A stretch of 11,435 bases of DNA from CAYWGR01 sp964458015 (GTDB taxonomy: Bacteria > Planctomycetota > Planctomycetia > Pirellulales > Thermoguttaceae), in the NCBI GenBank assembly GCA_964458015.1, contig CAYWGR010000184.1, positions 1 to 11,435 on the forward strand. Direction: 5' to 3'. Shown piece after piece: positions 6,476-11,435 of this stretch. The first letter of the stretch is position 1. Each line of letters begins with the position of its first letter. Made by a program: the position numbers and the translations under genes. The notes beneath the pieces were generated by a model. The model saw nothing but the letters and a program-made list of their open reading frames with translations. It ran no database searches and was not told the DNA's origin.

Positions 6476-7044
6476 TCACAACTCTCCTGCATGACAACCT
6501 CTAGTACCGTCCTTGGCACGAATGATGCATAATCGCGCGCATACAAGTGTAATTTGACCCTAAGCGGAAAGCAAGTATTGATTGCGTCCTACATTGTGGC
6601 TAATGCCCCGTTCTGCATCCAATATAGCCCGTAAACTCGGCATCACGAAAGCTACCGGCCAACTGCCGGTGCCTTGCTTAATAAACCGCTCATCTCCTCC
6701 AGCGTAGAAACCTTCGCTGCACAGAACATTGCAAGCAGCTCATCGTACAACCGCAAGCAGTTTCATGCCCTGTTGGCCATGATGGCCGTTCCAGCCCAAA
6801 AACATACGACCACCCTTCCACCTCCAACCTTCGGCCGCTGCCCACAGCCTACCGACATTTTTTTCTGACTGACAACAACCGAAATATCGGAAAAAACTGC
6901 AAAGTCGGCGTCCGCAGACCGTCAGTTCGCCTGGTTTTGGCGAGGATCGCCACCCCCTGCTTGGTGTGTAAGCTACATTCCAATAACTTTCAAAATCGAA
7001 GCCGATTCAAGCCCTTTCGGGCCATGAAACGAAAGGATCCTACG
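6476..7044. other. Divergent intergenic region
   Basis: This 569-bp stretch lies between the minus-strand sugar operon and the plus-strand secreted-protein genes, so promoters for both should be here. I see no gene: the longest open frame (6674-6868, TTG start) has no ribosome-binding site or motif. Noted elements are a 6-bp hairpin ACCGGC/GCCGGT at 6654-6670, a 13-nt palindrome GGCCATGATGGCC at 6775-6787, and a plus-strand sigma-54-like TGGCAC-N5-ATGC at 6514-6528, about 520 bp from the next plus-strand start. No sigma-70-like pair is convincing. Confidence 0.5.
6484..6488 (-). promoter_or_regulatory. Ribosome-binding site of the UDP-sugar dehydrogenase
   Basis: On the minus strand AGGAG lies 8 nt before ATG 6475. 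It decides the start and confirms the 36-residue leader before the NAD-binding fold. Confidence 0.75.
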
Positions 7045-7995
7045 ATGCGATTGGTAGCTTCACTATTAGGTGTTCTTGCCGTGACGTTGGCCGTCGTGTC
7101 GGCCTCCACAGCGGGCGAAAAAACGCCGTCCCACAAGGCCGTCCGCGCGGCCTCCGAAAATGCGGACCAGGCAGCGGATGAAAAAGCCGTTCGAAAAGTC
7201 GTCGACTCTTTCGTCAACGCCTACAACGCCCACGACGCCAAGGCTGCCGCCGCGTTGTTCACCGCCGACGCAACGCTTACGGATGAAGCGAACCACGTGA
7301 CGAAGGGACGCGAGGCCATCGAAAAAGCGTTCACCGAAGATTTTAAGAAATCTCCGAAAATTTGGATCAAAAACCAGATTGAGTCGATTCGCTTCGCCGA
7401 CCCCGCCAAGGCGATTGAAGAAGGCTCCACAATGATCAACCATGACGAGGATATATCCGGCGAAAGAACTCCTTATCGCGTCATCCACGTCAAGAAGAAT
7501 GGAAAGTGGATGATGGCCTCGGCCGCCGACCTGCCCAAGGATGCCTGGACAGGCGAGGACGAACTAAAACAACTGGAAGGATTCATCGGCGAATGGGTCG
7601 ACGAAAATCCCGACGAGTTGGTTCTTATGAACTATCAATGGATCGACAACGACCGCTTCATCCTTGGTACGTTCACGATTCAGATCAAGGGACATACGGT
7701 GTTGACCGGAACCCATCGCATCGGCTGGAACCCGCTGAAAAAGACGCTCCATTCTTGGCTCTTTGATTCCGAAGGCGGTTTTGCCGAAGGCGATTGGACC
7801 CGCGACGGAGACCAATGGATCGTGAAACTCACGGGCGTAACTCGCGACGGCAAGCCTTCCGCAATGACGCAAACATTCACGCTGAACGGCAAACACCGCA
7901 TGACGATGCAATCTGTGAATCGTGTCGTCGGTGAAAAGAAATTGCCGGATGGCGAAAAAACGATTGCCGTGCGCCGTCCGCCGGCTCCCCAATGA
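7045..7995 (+). CDS. Secreted SnoaL/DUF4440-like protein (SgcJ/EcaC family)
   Basis: A 316-residue protein with a signal peptide (MRLVASLLGVLAVTLAVVSASTAG, cleavage near residue 24), so it probably acts outside the cytoplasm. Residues about 45-162 form a nuclear-transport-factor-2-like domain: DEKAVRKVVDSFVNAYNAHDAKAAAALFTADATLTDE, GREAIEKAF, and a closing strand with KKNGKWMMASA. Such domains are called SgcJ/EcaC family oxidoreductase in automatic annotation, but no cofactor site is visible. Residues 173-316 are a second, beta-rich domain (LEGFIGEWVDENPD, DNDRFILGTF, WLFDSEGGFAEGDW). I chose ATG 7045 because AAAGGA (7032-7037) precedes it by 7 nt and the signal peptide starts there; ATG 7024 would add seven residues before the hydrophobic core. 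The gene lies 61 bp upstream of the His-rich TPR gene. The ligand is unknown. Confidence 0.85.
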   Translation: MRLVASLLGVLAVTLAVVSASTAGEKTPSHKAVRAASENADQAADEKAVRKVVDSFVNAYNAHDAKAAAALFTADATLTDEANHVTKGREAIEKAFTEDFKKSPKIWIKNQIESIRFADPAKAIEEGSTMINHDEDISGERTPYRVIHVKKNGKWMMASAADLPKDAWTGEDELKQLEGFIGEWVDENPDELVLMNYQWIDNDRFILGTFTIQIKGHTVLTGTHRIGWNPLKKTLHSWLFDSEGGFAEGDWTRDGDQWIVKLTGVTRDGKPSAMTQTFTLNGKHRMTMQSVNRVVGEKKLPDGEKTIAVRRPPAPQ

Positions 7996-8056
7996 ATCAC
8001 CCCTTATTGCGTTCCAGATGAACCGCAATCCATCCAGCGATCAAGGAGATACTTTA

Positions 8057-9391
8057 ATGAATAGGGCATTCAAAATTGCATTGTTCATCGGACTAGCTGT
8101 CGCGTTGTCGGTCGGAAACGTTTTTGCCGGTCGAGGCGGCGGAGGGCATGGCGGCGGAGGGCATGGCGGCGGACATAGTAGCAGTCATCACAGCCACGAA
8201 TCCCATAATCACGACCACAAATCCCATCACGAATCCGGATATCACCACGACCACGAATACCACCACGAAACCGGATACCACCACGACGACCACGGATATC
8301 ACCACTACCACCCCGGTTGGCATCACCACGATTGGCATCATCACGATTATTATCACCACGATTGGTATCATGGTAATTGGCATGAACATTGGGATCATGC
8401 GTGGCATGGATGGCCTTACGGTTGGGTCGGTGCGGGCTGGGGACTCTCTGCCAGCGCACCCTGGTCCTGGGGCTACTGCAACTACGAGAACCCGTACTAC
8501 ACAACGCCGATCGTCGTCGGCAGTACTACGATTGATTATTCCCAACCGATCGCATCCGGCGCAGCCCCTGCGAAACCGGCCGATCAGGCTTCCGACCGAT
8601 CGTTGTCGACCGACGAGGGAAACCGGTTGCTCGACACCGCGCGACAGTCGTTCCTCCAAGGCGACTATTCGGCGGCGCTAAGCTCGGTCGACAAGGCCAT
8701 TGCGAAGCAGCCCGGCGATCTTGCAGCCTATGAGTTTCGCGGCCTGATCTGTTTTGCCAACAAGCAATACAAGGAAGCCGCAGCCGCGATTTACACCGTG
8801 CTGTCGGCCGGTCCCGGCTGGAACTGGACCACGCTCTGCGATTTCTATTCGGATCTCGACATTTACACCAAACAGCTTCGCGCCTTGGAGCAATACGTGA
8901 AGGCGAATCCGAAAGCCGGTGATGCAAGATTCCTATTGGCCTACCAGTATCTAACATGCGGCTACAACGACGCGGCCGCTAAACAATTGAAAGAAGTGGC
9001 CCAGTTGAATCCGAAGGACCGGCTCGCCGCCCAACTGGCTGCCTCGCTGACACCGGCGGAAGAAAAGCAGCCGCCCGCAAAACCCGCGTCGGCCAAGCCC
9101 GCAAAACCCGTTGACGCAGCCGGTTTGGTAGGCGATTGGAAGGCCCAACAGCCCGACGACTCCTCGATCGCGCTGAAACTAACAGACGATTCGAAGTACA
9201 CTTGGCAATACAACCGCCAAGGCAAGATGCAAACGCATCAAGGAACCTATGTCCTGAACGACGATCTACTGACCTTCAAGGAAGGCGGCAAGCCCGCAAT
9301 CGTCGGGGAAATTTCCAAGGTCGGCGACGGTTTGAATTTCAAACTAGCCAACGACAATCCCAACGACCCCGGCTTGACGTTCAGCAAGTAA
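8057..9391 (+). CDS. Secreted histidine-rich tetratricopeptide-repeat protein
   Basis: A 444-residue protein with four parts. (1) A signal peptide ends near residue 24 (SVGNVFA). (2) A Gly/His-rich region follows, in which residues 31-117 hold 35 His among Gly, Asp, Tyr and Trp (clusters HHD, WHHHDWHHHD). (3) TPR-like helices cover about 184-320 (FLQGDYSAALSSVDKAIAKQPGDLAAYEFRGLICFANKQYKEAA; YNDAAAKQLKEVAQLNPKD). (4) A Lys/Pro/Ala linker (334-352) leads to a small beta domain, 356-444 (LVGDWKA, YTWQYNRQGKMQTHQGTYVL, NDNPNDPGLTFSK). The His region could bind transition metals such as Zn, Ni or Cu; that is inference. ATG 8057 has AAGGAG (8043-8048) with 8-nt spacing. An open frame from 7922 overlaps the previous gene and lacks such a site. 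Similar layouts are common in planctomycetes as I recall them. No specific function is known to me. Confidence 0.85.
   Translation: MNRAFKIALFIGLAVALSVGNVFAGRGGGGHGGGGHGGGHSSSHHSHESHNHDHKSHHESGYHHDHEYHHETGYHHDDHGYHHYHPGWHHHDWHHHDYYHHDWYHGNWHEHWDHAWHGWPYGWVGAGWGLSASAPWSWGYCNYENPYYTTPIVVGSTTIDYSQPIASGAAPAKPADQASDRSLSTDEGNRLLDTARQSFLQGDYSAALSSVDKAIAKQPGDLAAYEFRGLICFANKQYKEAAAAIYTVLSAGPGWNWTTLCDFYSDLDIYTKQLRALEQYVKANPKAGDARFLLAYQYLTCGYNDAAAKQLKEVAQLNPKDRLAAQLAASLTPAEEKQPPAKPASAKPAKPVDAAGLVGDWKAQQPDDSSIALKLTDDSKYTWQYNRQGKMQTHQGTYVLNDDLLTFKEGGKPAIVGEISKVGDGLNFKLANDNPNDPGLTFSK
8200..8400 (+). repeat. Imperfect CAYCAC/GAYTGG-type repeats coding the His-rich region
   Basis: The DNA behind the His clusters is itself repetitive. 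Units such as CATCACCACGATTGG and CATCATCACGATTAT follow each other near 8320-8370, and CACCACGA recurs throughout 8210-8300. The array could expand or contract in 3-nt multiples. Boundaries are approximate. Confidence 0.7.
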
Positions 9392-9450
9392 TTGAGGGTG
9401 TCCCGAAATTCAAATGCCAGGGCCGTTCACAGATCGTTCGCCTTTCATAT

Positions 9451-9529
9451 CTCCCCTCGCCCGTTTACGGGAGAGGGGCCGGGTGAACAAAACTCCCCTC
9501 GCCCGCTTGCGGGAGAGGGGCCGGGGGTG
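9451..9529. repeat. Palindromic double repeat, copies 2 and 3
   Basis: Two units of the CCCCTCGCCCG palindrome stand in tandem, the first with centre TTTACGGG and the second with CTTGCGGG, joined by CCGGGTGAACAAAA. The whole 79 nt recurs without a single difference at 11339-11417, also in plus orientation. Each unit can fold into a stem of about 11 bp with one mismatch. Confidence 0.92.
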
Positions 9530-9643
9530 AGGGCGTGTTGCCTATTCGCACGCGCGGGCCATCCTCAAATCTGCCTTTTGTTCTTCCGATATTGTGATGA
9601 TATCCTCTTTTCTGCCCTGAATTGGAAGCCGTAGGCCCAATAG

Positions 9644-9707
9644 CCGGGAGCTAACAGCTCCCGGAATACGGCCGCAAATCAATGCACATTCCAAGAGCTG
9701 ATAGCTC
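9644..9707. repeat. Two GGGAGCT / AGCTCCC hairpins
   Basis: CCGGGAGCT-AAC-AGCTCCCGG (9644-9664) is a perfect 9-bp inverted repeat with a 3-nt loop. Thirty bp later GAGCT-GAT-AGCTC (9695-9707) is a shorter relative. They look like members of one dispersed hairpin family. Confidence 0.7.
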
Positions 9708-9720
9708 CCATACATGACCT

Positions 9721-9935
9721 CTTCGCTTTCACCTAGCCCGCGTTCAACCCTGGAACTCCTTTTCTAGGACTTCCTACATTTTTCTTAGCCCAGGGCATTC
9801 ACACTAACGACTACTTTTAACTAGCCCGCGTTCACGCCTGGGACTACCATCGCGCAACCGAAAACTTGTCAGGCCCGTTCACGGGCCTCCTGCTTACCCC
9901 CTTCGCTTTCACCTAGCCCGCGTTCAACTCTGGAA
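9721..9935 (+). repeat. TAGCCCGCGTTCA-type direct repeats
   Basis: Two 35-nt copies, 9721-9755 and 9901-9935, differ at one position and are exactly 180 bp apart (shared core CACCTAGCCCGCGTTCAA). A third, shorter relative (CTAGCCCGCGTTCACGCCTGGGA) starts at 9831, and a diverged one (TTAGCCCAGGGCATTCACAC) lies near 9785. Confidence 0.8.
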
Positions 9936-9951
9936 TTTCCTTTTCCTCCTA

Positions 9952-10293
9952 CTACCAGCCCAATGACTTTCCTCCAAAGATCAAAAGGTTATGGGCCAAA
10001 AAGATGGAAGTCACGATGAGAATGATAGCGATGCGCCCACGCAAAAACTTCATGGCATGCAGACCGTAGCGATTGATGTAAATGGCTAAGGGCAAAAAGA
10101 TGATCGCCAAGCAGATCAGCCTTGCCAACAAAACGGTATAGATACAACTCTCCGACAGCACTCCATATATGAGCCCACTCTCGATTCCACAGGGAGCTTC
10201 CATTACTATCGCCAGGACAACGCTTGTTGTCGCCAGCCCATCGCCAGGGCATTCTCGATCCGTTTCCTCGCTGGGGGTGTTATTTCGGTTCAT
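9952..10293 (-). CDS. Small putative membrane protein, unknown function
   Basis: A 113-residue protein with a polar N-terminus (about 20 residues, rich in Glu/Asp/Thr) and two clear hydrophobic segments: about 52-73 (YTVLLARLICLAIIFLPLAIYI) and 87-106 (RIAIILIVTSIFLAHNLLIF). A weaker third segment lies around 21-47. Between the strong helices is a short basic loop (NRYGLHAMKFLRGR). I do not recognise the family. Upstream on the minus strand AGGA lies 4 nt before the ATG, which is close. The gene follows the 207-residue secreted-protein gene by 110 bp on the same strand. The membrane-protein composition supports real coding; the product is hypothetical. Confidence 0.6.
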   Translation of the reverse strand: MNRNNTPSEETDRECPGDGLATTSVVLAIVMEAPCGIESGLIYGVLSESCIYTVLLARLICLAIIFLPLAIYINRYGLHAMKFLRGRIAIILIVTSIFLAHNLLIFGGKSLGW

Positions 10294-10403
10294 AATGTCC
10301 TACCCATTGACCTTTGCACAGCAAATAAACCAAGGCCGACCATCGGGAAGGCCGCATAAATGGGCAAAAACCGCGTTGCCGGTCGCTCCGGTTCACGGCA
10401 TGG

Positions 10404-11027
10404 TTAGATACCGGCGTCTGGATGGATCTTGATCTTGGCAATGATCGCATGAACCTCGTTGCGTGTCCCAGTCGCCTCATCCTGCCGCGTACCAGCTCCA
10501 ATCATGAAGAACATTTTACCGCGCGGCACGATCCAGAGTTCCGATCTGGTTGGAAACGTACGTCCGTCTGGGATGGTCAGGGTGTAGTCAATGCACGTAT
10601 ACGCAGCTTTCATACCCGCAAGGTCGATCTCTTTAGGTTTCGTAACAAACTTAAAGTCCTGGAACACCTTGCTCAGTGACGTCGAAATGAACTCCAATAT
10701 CTTGACGGGGTCGTCTGGCGAGAAATTTTTCAGGGGCTTGATATTAACCTTGATGGAAGGATTCAGATCATCGTAAGGCTCCTTGAATCGCATCATCGCG
10801 ATAATTGGCGCGCTCGCATGCTTCTTCATGAGCGCTTCAAAGCGTTTGTCACTCAATTGGACATGCTCAAGATTTTCGGCTACTTCGGCGACAGTGGCAA
10901 AGTGCCACGTCTTTGGCTTCGTGACGCTAATTCCCAAAGTCGGATTTGCATACTCATTCTCGTCTGCCGTTACGCGACCCGACCCAAGCAGGCATACGAC
11001 GAGGGGCACAATATGGACAGTCTTCAT
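10404..11027 (-). CDS. Secreted hypothetical protein, possible PsbP/DcrB-like fold
   Basis: A 207-residue protein with a signal peptide (MKTVHIVPLVVCLLGSGRVTA, cleavage near residue 21). The mature part opens with YANPTLGISVTKPKTW, the kind of 'Y-x-N-x-x-x-G-(I/F)-S-(I/V)-x-x-P-x-x-W' start seen in PsbP/DcrB-like secreted proteins. It continues with strand-helix-strand patterning (IIAMMRFKEPYDDLNPSIKVNIKPL; DFKFVTKPKEIDLAGMKAAYTCIDYTL) and ends TRSELWIVPRGKMFFMIGAGT followed by a helix. The fold call is by pattern only and is tentative. The function is unknown; such proteins lack catalytic motifs. ATG 11027 has AGGTG about 5 nt upstream. It is probably co-transcribed with the small membrane-protein gene. 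Hand-counted GC in three 60-nt lines of the gene is 43-52 %, lower than the GC-rich gcvPB region. Confidence 0.72.
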   Translation of the reverse strand: MKTVHIVPLVVCLLGSGRVTADENEYANPTLGISVTKPKTWHFATVAEVAENLEHVQLSDKRFEALMKKHASAPIIAMMRFKEPYDDLNPSIKVNIKPLKNFSPDDPVKILEFISTSLSKVFQDFKFVTKPKEIDLAGMKAAYTCIDYTLTIPDGRTFPTRSELWIVPRGKMFFMIGAGTRQDEATGTRNEVHAIIAKIKIHPDAGI

Positions 11028-11097
11028 TAAGGCACCTAATAATTAAGTTTGCGACACACTGAAGTGGCCTTAGTTATCTAGACCAGTAAATGGCCAT

Positions 11098-11148
11098 GTG
11101 GCACTGACAAAGGGTAGTATAAAAAGAGTGCCACTGGCTTTGCCAGTG
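11098..11148. repeat. Overlapping GTGGCACT/AGTGCCAC and CACTGGC/GCCAGTG inverted repeats
   Basis: GTGGCACT (11098-11105) pairs with AGTGCCAC (11127-11134). CACTGGC (11132-11138) pairs with GCCAGTG (11142-11148) across a TTT loop. The two stems share 11132-11134, so they compete. The CCACTGGCTTTGCCAGTG wording resembles a dispersed planctomycete hairpin repeat as I remember it. Confidence 0.65.
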
Positions 11149-11338
11149 CGGTCTCTGGAATTTTTCACAAAATAGTCCTTTCCAGAAAACTGTCAATCAT
11201 CGACAAGTCGAACTGCTGTTGGCGATCGGGTGCCACCGACGAGATGGCGTGTGCCTTACTGGGTGCCAGTGCCGTCTTTAGAGCTTCTAGCAAAAACTTC
11301 CCTCGCCCTCTGAAAGAGGAATCGGGATTGAGCAAGAA

Positions 11339-11417
11339 CTCCCCTCGCCCGTTTACGGGAGAGGGGCCGGGTGAACAAAACTCCCCTCGCCCGCTTGCGG
11401 GAGAGGGGCCGGGGGTG
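11339..11417. repeat. Palindromic double repeat, copies 4 and 5
   Basis: This is an exact 79-nt duplicate of 9451-9529 in the same orientation. A degenerate fragment (CCCTCGCCCTCTGAAAGAGG) lies just upstream near 11301. The two double repeats bracket the minus-strand gene pair 9952-11027. Confidence 0.92.
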
Positions 11418-11435
11418 GACTGCTAAAAACCTGGT

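Larger units (their letters stand above)
9392..9951. other. Repeat-rich intergenic region
   Basis: This 560-bp stretch between the convergent TPR gene and the small membrane-protein gene consists largely of repeats, listed separately. They are two palindromic CCCCTCGCCCG units (9451-9529), two GGGAGCT/AGCTCCC hairpins (9644-9664, 9695-9707), three TAGCCCGCGTTCA units, and a palindrome AGGCCCG-TTCA-CGGGCCT (9871-9888). I see no gene. The open frame at 9392-9634 owes its length to the repeat. Confidence 0.75.
11028..11435. other. Repeat-rich region upstream of the secreted-protein gene
   Basis: This 408-bp stretch runs to the window end. It holds GTGCCACTGGC-type inverted repeats (11098-11148), another GGTGCCAGTGCC fragment near 11264, and the 79-bp palindromic double repeat (11339-11417). 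On the minus strand TATACT at 11116-11121 could be a -10 element about 90 nt before ATG 11027, but no good -35 is seen. The open frame 11244-11426 is a repeat artefact. No gene is recognised. Confidence 0.6.

Noticed and set aside
5096..6532. 478-codon plus-strand open frame antisense to the UDP-sugar dehydrogenase, longer than the real gene
   Set aside because: No family motif, Arg/His/Gln-rich composition and no ribosome-binding site; the minus frame carries all dehydrogenase motifs and a strong AGGAG.
6674..6868. 64-codon open frame in the divergent gap
   Set aside because: TTG start, no ribosome-binding site, low-complexity composition and no recognisable domain.
7922..8056. N-terminal extension of the His-rich protein
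   Set aside because: It would overlap the previous gene and precede the signal peptide; ATG 8057 has a clear ribosome-binding site.
8124..8681. 185-codon Thr/Ile-rich open frame overlapping the His-rich gene
   Set aside because: Out-of-frame reading of the CAY CAC repeats; it lacks a ribosome-binding site, and the His frame has a signal peptide, TPRs and AAGGAG.
9392..9634. 80-codon open frame with SPRPFTGEGPGE / SPRPLAGEGPGVRA peptides
   Set aside because: These peptides are translations of the palindromic repeat; such spurious proteins are commonly predicted wherever the repeat occurs.
11244..11426. 60-codon open frame at the right end
   Set aside because: Same repeat-derived peptide as at 9392-9634, with no start signal.

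Overview
The window looks like chromosomal DNA of a planctomycete, probably a Pirellulales-type bacterium. The grounds are: (i) the C-terminal end of the first gene (CVKSRQKP...DDEANRLLSRPRRKGYELG), which I recall as typical of the large Gfo/Idh/MocA families of that phylum; (ii) a split glycine decarboxylase subunit next to a lipoate-ligase-like gene; (iii) a secreted His-rich TPR protein with the WYHGNWHEHWDHAW type of motif; and (iv) intergenic DNA crowded with short palindromic and heptanucleotide repeats. This assignment rests on recognition, not on a database search.

Layout. 2-976 (+) is the 3' part of a Gfo/Idh/MocA oxidoreductase cut by the window edge. After a 393-bp gap with two hairpin repeats come gcvPB (1370-2824, +) and an lplA-like lipoate-protein ligase (2821-4026, +), which share an ATGA stop/start overlap. 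They fit together: LplA-type enzymes lipoylate GcvH, the partner of the GcvPA/GcvPB decarboxylase. Converging on them is a two-gene minus-strand operon, a UDP-sugar 6-dehydrogenase of the WbpA/TviB type (6475-5087) followed 34 bp later by a UDP-uronate 4-epimerase-like SDR (5052-4066). Together they would make a nucleotide-activated uronic acid for a surface polysaccharide. A 569-bp divergent gap leads to two secreted-protein genes on the plus strand: a SnoaL/DUF4440-type (SgcJ/EcaC-like) protein (7045-7995) and a His-rich TPR protein (8057-9391). The right end (9392-11435) is repeat-rich and holds two minus-strand genes of unknown function: a signal-peptide protein that may have a PsbP/DcrB-like fold (11027-10404) and a small membrane protein (10293-9952). 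A 79-bp sequence occurs identically on both sides of this pair (9451-9529 and 11339-11417).

The most striking feature is the lplA-like gene. Intergenic-type repeats (GTCAGTG-type heptads, AAATCAK heptads, one copy of the palindromic CCCCTCGCCCG repeat, and a 60-nt pyrimidine tract with a C9 run) lie inside its reading frame at two places. They add about 115 codons before the catalytic domain and about 46 codons inside it, without a stop. The two insertions share a related block of about 82 nt, read in the same frame, and all visible ligase motifs survive. I see no CRISPR array, tRNA, rRNA, transposase, phage gene or recognisable defence system in the window.
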